Positions 47,341 through 57,800 of a stretch of 64,000 nt of DNA are shown here, piece by piece. The DNA is taken from positions 2,666,001 through 2,730,000 of the forward strand of contig OZ244857.1 in assembly GCA_965220935.1 (NCBI GenBank). The letters run 5' to 3'. This DNA is from Bin80 sp965220935. Its GTDB lineage: Bacteria > Bacteroidota > Rhodothermia > Rhodothermales > Bin80. A model generated the notes under the pieces. That model was not told where the DNA came from and did no database searches. It saw only the letters and a list, made by a program, of their open reading frames with translations. Both the position numbers and the translations under genes were made by a program. Each line of letters opens with the position of its first letter. Within the stretch, counting starts at the first letter, position 1.

Positions 47341-47741
47341 ATCTTTCGGCCAATGTTGTACAAAATAACCCCATCATCTCCCACACATTCTAGCGCAGCA
47401 GCTAGTACTGACCTTTGCCATTCTACATATTCGCCCTCTGGTAAATTATCCTCAAAGTGAGAGTAGTTATCTGCCATCAATGCACTATTTTTCCAATTTG
47501 ATCCGGATTTCTTTCCACGTCCATTAAAAGCCTTGTTATAAGGAGGTGATGTTGCAATTCCTTTCACCCCCATTCCCTTTATCTGCTTCAGAAAATCGAT
47601 CGCGTCTCCTACTGAATAAGTGTTTAACTGAAACTTTGTAGGATTGGATACTTGTTCTGTTGCTTCTCCAAAAGAGCGATAGTCAAGTGATTCAATCTCC
47701 CATTCTTTTCCTGTATTTTTCGGTGCAGTACCTGGATTCAT
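47333..47741 (-). pseudogene. DNA methyltransferase, 5' half of a split gene
   Basis: Starts at 47741 (MNPGTAPKNTG...) and encodes the N-terminal half of a beta-class N4/N6 methyltransferase. The catalytic motif ATSPPYNKAF lies near residue 88, and the core strand DDGVILYNIGRKIKN follows. Beyond the 8-bp repeat the frame runs into the cassette end and stops after about 20 foreign residues (47271). The C-terminal half with the SAM motif is at 40548-41004. The family places the recognition region between these parts, so the insertion cuts the enzyme in its middle. Confidence 0.88.
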
Positions 47742-48117
47742 GGCTCAGGTTATGAGATTAGTAATAATAGTAGTGTTTTTTCTTGATAAGCGCTCCTATC
47801 GCATCTAATCCAATGATTTTGAGGGTATTCGTCAACATAGCGGCGTGAGTGTTTGAAGCCCCACGGGCGGAGAGTTGTATAGCCCACACATCTGATTAAT
47901 ACGCAAGAGTGCTCATATGAGTTCTATATGCATTGTATTTAACGTACTCCGCTACTGAAAGCTTGACTGATTTGTCATCAAATATTTTAAGGAGCTGATG
48001 ATAGAATTCATGCTCACATGTGCACAGAAATGAATCATTCTCTACAGTCAGTTTGTATAGATACATTCTTGTTGAGTAGCCATGCACATGCGCTGGTGGA
48101 CTTAAAATCCTTGTTGA

Positions 48118-48598
48118 TCAAATCGAGATTGCGTAAAGCAGTTTCTGGAGCATTGATAGGGAATCTTTACAAGACGTTGAACCCATATAACCAATGATCA
48201 TTATCCAAGTCATCGTCCAAAGAAAAGCTTGACAAATGCCTCTATCAAAATGGAGAAACCCTACTTCATAGAAGAACTCACGGATCTCACTCCTAGACAG
48301 TTGTTGAGAATTAGATCCTTCACGGACACAGAACCTCCCTTGAAATGAGTACGGTTTTCTTTCCTGTGGAGGGATAACAACGCAGATCATTGAATCAAGG
48401 CTCTCAATCTCAATGCGGATGGGGGATCGGCTGAATGTGCAATTGTTTGAAATTTGACCTCAATCTATGCGCATTGGAGACTTCTGCGATTTCTCCAGAG
48501 ACTCTTAATTGAATTTTCCCACCAGAGGAATGAGCAAAATCGTTGATTTCGCGCGCAATTTTGGATGTCATTGATCGTTTAATCTCTACGTTGCTCAC
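48118..48598 (-). pseudogene. AlbA_2 / Schlafen-type putative DNA-binding protein remnant
   Basis: The first frame (48598-48410) reads VEIKRSMTSKIAREINDFAHSSGGKI, the signature of the AlbA_2 domain (FKxS...REIxAFANSxGG). After a frameshift near 48410 the domain continues as PIRIEIESLDSMICVVIPP, then FQGRFCVREGSNSQQLSRSE and IREFFYEVGFLHFDR. It then decays by another shift near 48250. An open frame at 48087-47896 may be a further remnant but carries no motif. Full-length relatives are transcription-factor-like ATPases or helicase-like regulators. Inactive here. Confidence 0.65.
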
Positions 48599-48790
48599 TT
48601 ACAATAAGTTTATTCAATAGTCATGGACGAGTAAGATGATATGAACTAGCACAACGTATAGTCAAAGAGAGACATAGCCTATACACTTGAATACGCCATC
48701 TCCAAATATACCAAGTAAAGTGTGCAATAATTATCTATCCTACGACCACATCAATTATCCAGATCAATTCTGAGTAACTGTAAGAAACTA

Positions 48791-49969
48791 TCAATGATGA
48801 CTGGTTGGCATGTCCCTCACAGACTTTAAGGTATCTTGAATCGGAGGCAAACTCATTGTTTTCGGGGCACGACTGCGAATCATATAAGCCTCCAAAAAAC
48901 CTCTGTGAGAGGCTGGATCTTCTACAGCGTCTACAATTCGTTCATGGTCAAGGCTATTGATACGATCACATGCTACCCGCAAGGCATCCATTGAAATTTT
49001 CAGGGCGACATCTACAGGCATTCGCTCTGGATTGATATCAAGGCCGTACCAACCTTGATATCCATGCATCTTGAGAACATAAAGTCCTGCCTCCATCTGT
49101 TCTGGAGATATTAAGCCAACATTGAGATCCTGATCGTAATTACCTAGTGGTTGACTATTCCAATGGGTGTGCGCTAGCCGGCCTTCAGAGAGAGGCCAAC
49201 TCAGCGCATAAGCAATGTCCTCAAACCCCATTAATAGGTGGCCAATCTCAGGGTTCATGCATACCAGTTTATGACCATCATTGAGAAGATTCAGATTAGT
49301 TTCATGTTTTAACATCGCCTCCACCTGTTGACCAAGCAAGACTCCCTCTGGAGTTAAGCTATAAATAATTCTCCCTCTGGGCTCATAAGGCTTGGGTTCA
49401 AATGCAATTCTTGCCCCTGGCGCATGATCCAAGGCTTCGGCAAGCCCCTCTGCAAAACGCTGGCGCATAGAGGCCAAGTTGATTCCAAATGGGTTTTCAT
49501 ATCCATCAATCCCAGGCCACACGACAGAGAATTCACATCCTAACTCCAGTCCTAATTGTAGCGATCGAGTGGTGCGCTGAATCGCTAATTGGCGGATCTG
49601 ATCATCTGGGTTAGACAGAGAACCAAACTCAAATATTTTGTCATAAAACAATAATGGGATGACCGTTAAGATCCGAATCCCTGTATCGCGCGTAAAATCT
49701 TGCCAAATATGGAGATTGTCTTCATCAATTTCATTGGGATAGTGAGCTTCAAGCGCCTCCAATCCATAGTCTTTTAGAGACGCTGCAATTTCCAGACGAG
49801 ATTCAATGGACTCCTCTGGCTTGTATTTTGCGTGGAATCTTGAGTTCGCTGGTGTAAAAAACCAAATTCCCGCTGAAAATTTCGGGGTTAATTCAAACGA
49901 ATTCAGGTGAGAAACCAGAGCATCTCCGCTCCGGAGTGTAGATTGAGAACGTAAATCAGGAAGTGACAT
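48791..49969 (-). CDS. xylose-isomerase-like TIM-barrel protein
   Basis: A 392-residue protein of the AP-endonuclease-2/xylose isomerase-like barrel superfamily. Useful landmarks are GLEALEAHYPNEIDE, LELGCEFSVVWPGIDGYENP, ARIAFEPKPYEPRGR (metal-binding Glu), MNPEIGHLLMGFED (Glu and His) and LAHTHWNSQPLGNYDQDLNVG (His and Asp pair). The spacing of acidic and histidine residues fits a divalent-metal sugar isomerase or epimerase. The sugar is not identifiable; some xylose/rhamnose isomerases look alike. No sugar kinase or transporter is adjacent. Appears intact and monocistronic. Confidence 0.75.
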   Translation of the reverse strand: MSLPDLRSQSTLRSGDALVSHLNSFELTPKFSAGIWFFTPANSRFHAKYKPEESIESRLEIAASLKDYGLEALEAHYPNEIDEDNLHIWQDFTRDTGIRILTVIPLLFYDKIFEFGSLSNPDDQIRQLAIQRTTRSLQLGLELGCEFSVVWPGIDGYENPFGINLASMRQRFAEGLAEALDHAPGARIAFEPKPYEPRGRIIYSLTPEGVLLGQQVEAMLKHETNLNLLNDGHKLVCMNPEIGHLLMGFEDIAYALSWPLSEGRLAHTHWNSQPLGNYDQDLNVGLISPEQMEAGLYVLKMHGYQGWYGLDINPERMPVDVALKISMDALRVACDRINSLDHERIVDAVEDPASHRGFLEAYMIRSRAPKTMSLPPIQDTLKSVRDMPTSHH

Positions 49970-50340
49970 CTATTGTTAATGGGTTAATCTCAAAAATACG
50001 ATAAAAATTTCAGTTTGTCAAATCAGTTCAATTAATACAGCAATACTTCAGCATGATCTATTCTTAGGATACAGGGACTTTTTTGAAATTCTATGTGTGG
50101 TGGACAGTACTATATTTTCAATCAAGTCATTACATTTAATACTATCATGGAGCATGTTCAACGTAGAGCCATCTTCATCCGATCATTGTCTCAGTCATGG
50201 TGAAAACATGAAAATATTCTATCCATTATTGTGGTTCTTACGGTGGTAGATATGACGACAAAATGACTGGCCGCTTGGTGGGATCATTTCAAATGATCTC
50301 ACCACTCCAACGATACGATGAGGCATTATTTTGAATCGTG
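49970..50340. other. intergenic gap without recognisable gene
   Basis: AT-rich sequence between the isomerase-like start and the phosphoesterase stop on the same strand; no supported coding frame. Confidence 0.4.
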
Positions 50341-51096
50341 TTAGATGTCTTCGTTAAGTTTGATGATGGTTGTTATCGGGTCATAATGCCTTTCATAGTT
50401 TTCATCAAGAATTGCACAATTAAAATAGTCAGTAGCACCGACTGACTTATGCCCATGTGATGAATGAACATGGCCAAAGAACACCGCCTTTAAGTCTGGA
50501 AGAGTCTGGCATTTTGAATACAAATCTTTACTGCCGAGATAATCGGTCGGGAGGATGTTCTCTGGTAAAACTGGCCCGACTGTATCCAAGATAGAGTGTG
50601 GCGGCCCATGACTCACAATGATCTCAGTTGTTGAAGGGATTTTATTGGTAATGGCTGCCATTTCATACCCTTGAAAAAACCAGTGCCCGAATGGAGGTGT
50701 GTGAGGGATTCCCCAAAATCGTATATTGTATTGTCCTCCGACCACACCTGGTTTTTGTATAAGGATATCTGCATCACAGTTGATAAGCAGATGGGCGCCC
50801 ACACCAAGCATTTGTGATTGACAGACCACTGGCATCAATTCACAGATTTGATCATGATTACCTGGCACCACGATCATGGCTCTAAATTGATCTTTTACCG
50901 CCAACAGATCTTCCAAAAAGTCATGCCATGACTGCCGGTGACTCTCATGGAGCGTTGATCTTCTAAATCGATCGGTGATGCCTGCGGTAAAATCTCCACA
51001 GTGGATGAGGATATCACTCTGGTAGCCTTTTAACAGATCTGGTAGGGCGACTTGGCCATGTGTATCACTAATTGCGGTGATAGAGATGTCCATCAT
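50341..51096 (-). CDS. calcineurin-like metallophosphoesterase
   Basis: A 251-residue protein with the complete di-metal phosphoesterase motif set: SDTHGQ (D-x-H) near residue 10, HCGDFT, VVPGNHD, SHGPPHSILD and the C-terminal GHVHSSHG. No signal peptide, so probably cytoplasmic. Relatives hydrolyse phosphodiesters or nucleotides, including some cyclic-nucleotide-type phosphodiesterases, but the substrate is not determined by these motifs. Start codons ATG-ATG at 51096/51093 are both possible. Confidence 0.88.
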   Translation of the reverse strand: MMDISITAISDTHGQVALPDLLKGYQSDILIHCGDFTAGITDRFRRSTLHESHRQSWHDFLEDLLAVKDQFRAMIVVPGNHDQICELMPVVCQSQMLGVGAHLLINCDADILIQKPGVVGGQYNIRFWGIPHTPPFGHWFFQGYEMAAITNKIPSTTEIIVSHGPPHSILDTVGPVLPENILPTDYLGSKDLYSKCQTLPDLKAVFFGHVHSSHGHKSVGATDYFNCAILDENYERHYDPITTIIKLNEDI

Positions 51097-51272
51097 GTAG
51101 GATTATTTGATGCGTGACGCCCAGTAGAAGCAGAATGCTAGATCAGGTAACTATCTATCAAAGGTGAACTCTCATCATAGAACCCCAATGATCATAGATT
51201 TTTCGGCCAACAACTTCAAAAAATTTAAGATGAGGCTATGAGTGAAATTAATGATCTTACAAATTAGATCAT

Positions 51273-54200
51273 TCAATTTCTATCATGTGAAAATACCAAT
51301 CCTCTGGCATGGTGATCAGGCGATACATACCGAGTATGATAATGAATCCAATCCGAGGCATGCCGCTTGTAGACTGGATCGTCCTGTAACCGCGTTGGCG
51401 CTTCATCATAGGTTGGGTCTCCATGAGATGGCAGAGGCCTGAGTGTCCTTGAAAATGTCGTGTTGTAGTCACCATCCTTAACCCACCCATCTCCAATCAG
51501 AACAAAATCTCTCTGATCACCTGCACTGATTGGATCAACTTCTGGAAACTTAAAGAGCATTTCATCTCCCGCATTCATGATCACATAACGATCATCTACC
51601 TCCTTCAAAAGCGGCTTGACATCTCCGAAACGCGTGTGGTATCCTTCAAGATCTCTCCAGATTTGGGATGTCCCACTGAGGATAGAATAATCTGGCAATT
51701 CGGGGGATGAACGATCGTGTTCATTCACGACGGAAAATCCTCGATATTGAAGATCCGCGTTTGCTGGCATCAGATGTGTGACCTTGGCAAGTGATGCGTC
51801 TAACTTTCTGGCTGTAAACAACGCATCCCAGTATATCTCTAAATTCGTATGTAACCGGAGCCTCTGAGACTCGGGCTGTCGTTTGACTGGCGATAGGTCA
51901 ATGAGTATCGTTTTTGTTTTTCCACTGGGAAACCCAAGATTTTCATGAACCGTTTCCCATGTTCCATCGGACGTCTGGGCTTCAAGACGTAGTCCAACAG
52001 GGGGCGAATGATTTCCCTGACTGATCGCAACATTGATTGAACTATCAGTTGGGCGAATCCATCCATTGGCAACTAACCATGCGTCCTGAGGGGTCTCGTT
52101 GTTGATTTCAATCTCAAGGTAATGAGATCTGGTAATGCCCTGATAGTCACCTCGTCCAAAGAAATCTGCATATAACTGATCTTCGGCAGCTACGATCTGT
52201 AATACATCCTGCCCACGGTCATCCCAAGCGCCCAGGATCGGTTGAAGTTCAGAGGTCACATGAATGTTCAATTCTGGAGGTGGGAAAGCAAACCGTTCAT
52301 CCACAAATATCTCTGTTCCAATTGGATGATCTACAACTTTGAGGGACACATGGTCAAAGAAGTGCGTCTCCCATAACTCTGCGGTGATCCGTATATCGTA
52401 GTATCCATTCTTCGGTTGCAGTTGGGTAGCCTTGATCTTAACCCAATCTTCGGTGGTCATGATCCCCGCTGTCTCCTGAGCATTAATTCTTAATCCGAGC
52501 GGTGAGCGCCAGATGAAGTCTGTTACAAATGTCATCTCGTCCCCATTCCATGTGAATAGCCATGGACATGACCCCTTTAATCGCTGTGTTGCACTAACAA
52601 TCTCGTCTGAGAGGAGATCAAACTCTGCCTGCACAGACCCATTGGGCCATGTAATACGAGCGACATTTGCAAGAGTATTGCTTCCGAGTCCAAAATGGAC
52701 AATCGGTTGAGTGATCGGCTGTTTTTGATATAAGAGACCTGCCCGAATTTCTACTTCGCCGCCAATTCCGAAAGAATTGATTCGTTGATCGCCAACGGCT
52801 TGAGCGGCTCTCGGTTGAATCTGCTTCCAGTGGTAGTCTTTACTCGGTAGAATTCCGTATCTCGCAGGTTGTCCACTCGGATCAATTCCAATCAAATCAA
52901 GCCTCCCTGCAAACCTAGTGGCACTCAGGGCAAAGGTTTCAAGCGCAATCAAATCTTTATGCTGATAAAATTGATAGTCCTCATCCTGCAACAGGATCAG
53001 TGTTTGAGTTTCAGAGCTGACGATCAGGTCTTTACCCCCATTATTATCAAGATCACCGACTAATAATTGTGTGTTTGGCGAAACAATCTCTACCTCGGCC
53101 AATACCTCCGTGAATGGATGATGTCCAAGCGTCATTCTACGAATCTCTCCTGAATCCGTCAATAGAAGAAGTTCTATTTTGCCATCACTATTGGTATCAG
53201 AGATTGTCAGATCCAATAGATGTAGCGATTCGGCGTAAGATACATGAGGTGTAAATTGACCTTGCCGTTCATTATCCATGACGATCAAATTACCTTCTGT
53301 ATCTAAGAGAGCAGCATCGGGATCTCCATCCTGATCAAGATCTGCCCAGGAAAACGCCTGAATACTGCTCTGTATTGGAAACCAGTTCGCTATCTCAAAA
53401 GTGCCATCTCCATTATTTTGAAGAGTCAGTATTCCTTGCTCCGCGTGATTTACAATCAGATCAAGATCACCTTCAAGGTCAATATCTGCAGTCCATACAT
53501 GGGAAAACGAGGCGTTGGTTAAGGTAGACTCCAAGTTGAGTTCACGGGTCGCATCTGTAAACTGCTCCAGCGAATCCTGACGAAGCATACGCAAGCCCTT
53601 TGTCCCAACCACGACCAAATCAGTCCTGAAATCAGAGTTATAATCAATCGCACGGCCAGCATCATGCCCGCGCATGTCAGGAGACGGCCATGCTTCGCCC
53701 CGAAATGTTTTGATAGAGTCGCTCCCGCCATAGAAAACCGCTGGTAATGCATTATTACCCAGTGCAACTGCGGAGATCCATTTTTGAGACGAGGTGGATA
53801 ATGTGGTTGATTGGTTCTCTTTAAAAAACTGTAAGGAATCGTCTCGAGGAGCAGGGTTTGATGATGGAGTTTCTATTCTCAATAATTCTATGATCGGATC
53901 CCCGATTCTTTCTAACGAAACTCTTACATCGGCTAAATCTTGACGATACCTTGGTTCACTGAGTAAAATATTTCTCAGAATTGTAAGTTGAATCTTGGTT
54001 TCATCTCCATGAGGCACACTTCGGAGATGCACAATTTGATCGTTCACATCTCTGTCCCATGCATAGCTATCTAGCGCATCAAGGATCTGCGCATCAAGAA
54101 TTCCCAGATTAGCGGATTGTTCAAGTTTCTTCAATAGTACGGCTGTATTGCTTGGAGCAGCACGCATGAGTTGATGCATCAATGATTCGGTGTCATAGGA

Positions 54201-54641
54201 AAGATGTTCAATGAGATCAAATAATGCACGCGCATTGAGCGAGTCAGCTGAAACTGCACGGCGAAGATAGCTGATTTGTGCCGCTTCATTGCCCATCATA
54301 CGAGCGTGCGCCGCTGCAAGCATCAGGATATCGCTTTGAGTTGAATCAAGCTCTAAGGCAGTGTTGAGATGCTCTTGGGCACGAGAGAGTTCATTACGAC
54401 GCATTGCCATCAAGGCCAGATTCGCCCATGATGCTGGTTCATTAGGAACAAGCTCAGTTACAAGATTCAATTTTGCCTCTGCCCGGAGGTCTTCTCCAAC
54501 CTCCATGGCAGTCACTCCGTCATAGAATGCGCTGATGGTTGAATGATACAGATCAGACCCAGGCTGAGGATCATCAACACCTCCGCAACCCAGAAATAAT
54601 CCTATCAAAAAGATGGCCGGACTAATAGTTTTGAATTTCAT
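51273..54641 (-). CDS. CRTAC-type lipoprotein: TPR, FG-GAP and ASPIC/UnbV domains
   Basis: I place the start at ATG 54641 (MKFKTISPAIFLIGLFLGCGG), which gives a lipobox with Cys 19; an upstream in-frame start at 54803 adds a non-signal stretch and is less likely. From this start the protein is about 1,122 residues. TPR-like helices occupy about residues 45-180 (EPASWANLALMAMRRNELSRAQEHL). FG-GAP repeats with D-x-D/N-x-D calcium loops occupy about 380-620 (DIDLEGDLDLIVNH, DLDQDGDPDAALLD, DLDNNGGKDLIVSS). An ASPIC/UnbV domain (ARITWPNGSVQAEFDL) begins near 655 and a long beta-rich C-terminus follows. Predicted at the cell surface; function unknown. It diverges from the giant gene on the other strand. 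Confidence 0.85.
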   Translation of the reverse strand: MKFKTISPAIFLIGLFLGCGGVDDPQPGSDLYHSTISAFYDGVTAMEVGEDLRAEAKLNLVTELVPNEPASWANLALMAMRRNELSRAQEHLNTALELDSTQSDILMLAAAHARMMGNEAAQISYLRRAVSADSLNARALFDLIEHLSYDTESLMHQLMRAAPSNTAVLLKKLEQSANLGILDAQILDALDSYAWDRDVNDQIVHLRSVPHGDETKIQLTILRNILLSEPRYRQDLADVRVSLERIGDPIIELLRIETPSSNPAPRDDSLQFFKENQSTTLSTSSQKWISAVALGNNALPAVFYGGSDSIKTFRGEAWPSPDMRGHDAGRAIDYNSDFRTDLVVVGTKGLRMLRQDSLEQFTDATRELNLESTLTNASFSHVWTADIDLEGDLDLIVNHAEQGILTLQNNGDGTFEIANWFPIQSSIQAFSWADLDQDGDPDAALLDTEGNLIVMDNERQGQFTPHVSYAESLHLLDLTISDTNSDGKIELLLLTDSGEIRRMTLGHHPFTEVLAEVEIVSPNTQLLVGDLDNNGGKDLIVSSETQTLILLQDEDYQFYQHKDLIALETFALSATRFAGRLDLIGIDPSGQPARYGILPSKDYHWKQIQPRAAQAVGDQRINSFGIGGEVEIRAGLLYQKQPITQPIVHFGLGSNTLANVARITWPNGSVQAEFDLLSDEIVSATQRLKGSCPWLFTWNGDEMTFVTDFIWRSPLGLRINAQETAGIMTTEDWVKIKATQLQPKNGYYDIRITAELWETHFFDHVSLKVVDHPIGTEIFVDERFAFPPPELNIHVTSELQPILGAWDDRGQDVLQIVAAEDQLYADFFGRGDYQGITRSHYLEIEINNETPQDAWLVANGWIRPTDSSINVAISQGNHSPPVGLRLEAQTSDGTWETVHENLGFPSGKTKTILIDLSPVKRQPESQRLRLHTNLEIYWDALFTARKLDASLAKVTHLMPANADLQYRGFSVVNEHDRSSPELPDYSILSGTSQIWRDLEGYHTRFGDVKPLLKEVDDRYVIMNAGDEMLFKFPEVDPISAGDQRDFVLIGDGWVKDGDYNTTFSRTLRPLPSHGDPTYDEAPTRLQDDPVYKRHASDWIHYHTRYVSPDHHARGLVFSHDRN

Positions 54642-54801
54642 GGCAGTGAATTGTTCAGTAAAGACTGTAACAGAGTTTACAACTAATTGTTGTTGATCGG
54701 TCGTTTTTATGTCAGACACCCATCTCTTGGGATTTGGAACACTTGTTGATTGATCAAGTAAGCGTCTCAGGTTGACGTATCTAATTTCACTTGTAAGTCT
54801 C

Positions 54802-57800
54802 ATGGAAACCCAAGGTTTCTATTTTAAGCATAGGAAAGATGGATCAGAGGCTCACCTCAATGTGGCTTTATGGGTCAGTGTGTGCATGCTATGGTTTCTC
54901 CCTGCCGTGGCATTTGGGCAAGTACGGACGAATCAATACTCTCCAGATCTAGATGTTCAGACAGATATTGGGCATTTTGGTATTGTGTCATCTGATGAAT
55001 TGAGTCAAAACCTTTTAGATTATGACATGGGAGGCGTTGATCTTTTTCGTCTTTCAGAGTCGCCCAGGGATGCGTTCCACGGCTTTGATTCTGATGTGCT
55101 GATTGGGCCTGTATGGAATTTGGGTTCTGATCAAGCAGCCTCATGGAGTAACAATGTGGGGGGGCAGGATTGGATGTCTGGCGAACAAAATTCCGTAACG
55201 ATTCTGGAGGGAAATTCAAAGAAAATTCCATTTTCGCTCAGCTCTCAGCCCTCATCGAATGTGACCGTTACGATCACCGGTCATGATAACACAGATCTGA
55301 GTGTTAGCCCCGTTTCGCTGACCTTTACGCCTGAGGATTGGAAGACAGCACAAGAGGTGACCCTGACAGCAAACCAAGACGCTGATGCAACGCGTGACCC
55401 GGTCATTCAGTTATCTTTTACCAATTCGGGAGGCGATACGAGCTCAGAAGAGCGGACGGTCACGATTTTGGATGACGAAATTCTATGGGAATTTCCTCCT
55501 CGAGCGGTTAGGGAAGGAAGTAATATCTCCTTATTTGTCGAGCTTTTGCCAGTCTTGGCGCCCCCCTCGGGAGATGTCACCTTTACAATTTCAGGGCATC
55601 AGGGGACAAATATAGATCCGGGTCAAGAAATTCTAACCTTTCCAGTTGACCATTGGCAGAAACCTCAGATTCTGACCCTACAAACAAAACTAGACACAGA
55701 TGACGCGGATGAAGAAGTAACGCTAACTTTCACGGCATCAGGGGGAGGGTATGACGGCCTGAAATACACAGTTGATATCACCATTTATGATCGGCCCCCA
55801 TTTGATGAATATGTTTCAGAGGGAGAGAGTATTCAGAGCAAGCCATATCATATAAAATCATATTCTCTTGTCAACCCATCCGTAGACATCACGGTTACTT
55901 GGAGCGGATTTCAGGGGACCGATTTGACTGTAGGTCAGGCGGTTCACATGGTAAAGTCACATCAATGGTTCCGATGTTTTTCATATTCCGATGGCTTGGG
56001 ATGGTGTACATCGACTGTGCAAACTGAAATATCTGCAGGTCAGGATACTGATGATGTAGACGATCAAGTAGATTTACAAATTACCGTGACGGACGCACCG
56101 CCTAAACACAGAATGTTAGGTGTCAAGGGGCGGGTTTCAGTCACGATTGGTGATGACGATGATCCTAGTCTTATCGTGGATCCTACTGAACTTTCAATCA
56201 CTGAGGGAGAAACAGGAACGTTTGATGTGTCACTTTCGGAGGCGCCTCTTGGCGATTTGGGAAATAATGATGTGACAGTCAGCATTCCGTCAAGAGTTGG
56301 TCTTCTAACGGCTGACAAATCCAGTTTAACCTTTACAACTGATAACTATAATAAACCCCAAGAGGTTACACTCACCGCAGGACATGATGATGACTTAGTG
56401 GATGATTTCCAGTCGATCATCTTAGAGGCCAGCGGGGGTGGATATGACCTTGAGCGGGCACGGATTTCTGTCACGATTATAGATGACGACGAGCCAGAAC
56501 TCAACATCAGTCCTAATCCGGTATTTGTGAATGAGGGCGTGACGGTTCCTGTATTTTTTGAGGTATCGTTATCGGCAGAGCCATCAAATATCGTAACAGT
56601 GGAGATTCCAGCATTCAATAATACTGACCTATGGCGCGACACAAACAGTTTAAAGTTTTCCCCTCCCCGTATTAAGGGTAAAAGCCTACCCGTGTTTATC
56701 CGAGCCGATGATGACGCAGATGCGGAGGATGATAAAGAAACCATCACATTGACGGCCAGAGGCGGGGGATTTGATGATGTCACGGGCGAGGTGACGATTA
56801 TCGTGAGAGATGACGATGTGGCAGAGGCAGGCTTGGTGCTGGATCGTACATCAATCACCGTGCCAGAGGGCTCTTCAGCACCCTTTAATGTATCCCTTTC
56901 TGCTGCACCATCTGGCGATGTTACAGTGGACATTTCAGCGTTCACCAATTCAGACCTATCCCGATCCCATGCAACTTTAACGTTTAAGTCTTCAGACTAC
57001 GATACCCCCCAGCCTGTAACGGTATCCGCATTGGAAGATAACAACCTTATCAATGAGACAGAAACCCTCACACTGACGGCCAGTGGCCCCGGCTATGATG
57101 ATGTCACTGGCGAGGTGCGTGTCACTGTTAAGGATGGTGATACCGCAGCGCTCAACATCAGCGACACCTCAGTCTCAGTGCCAGAGGGCTCTTCAGCACC
57201 CTTTAATGTATCCCTTTCTGCTGCACCATCTGGCGAAGTTACGGTAACCATTCCATCATTTACTGAGCATTCAGATATTCTATCCCGCTCTCCAGACACC
57301 CTCAAATTTACCCGCTCGAACTACAATACTTCCCGGTCTGTAACAGTATCAGCAGATGAAGATGATAATACGAGCAATGAAACAGAAACCCTCACCCTGA
57401 CCGCCAGTGGGGGTGGGTTTGATAATGTAACTGGCGAGGTGCGTGTCACTGTTGACGATGACGACACCGCAGAGATCAAGATCAATCCTGTAGCGGTCTC
57501 TGTGCAGGAGGACAATACCGCAGACTTTAAGGTATCTCTTTCTAATGAGCCATCCGGCGAAGTTACGGTAACCATTCCATCATTTACTGAGCATTCAGAT
57601 ATTCTATCCCGCTCTCCAGACACCCTCAAATTTACCCGCTCAAACTACAATACTTCCCGGTCTGTAACAGTATCAGCAGATGAAGATGATAATACGAGCA
57701 ATGAAACAGAAACCCTCACCCTGACCGCCATTGGGGGTGGGTTTGATAATGTAACTGGCGAGGTGCGTGTCACTGTTGACGATGACGACACCGCAGAGAT

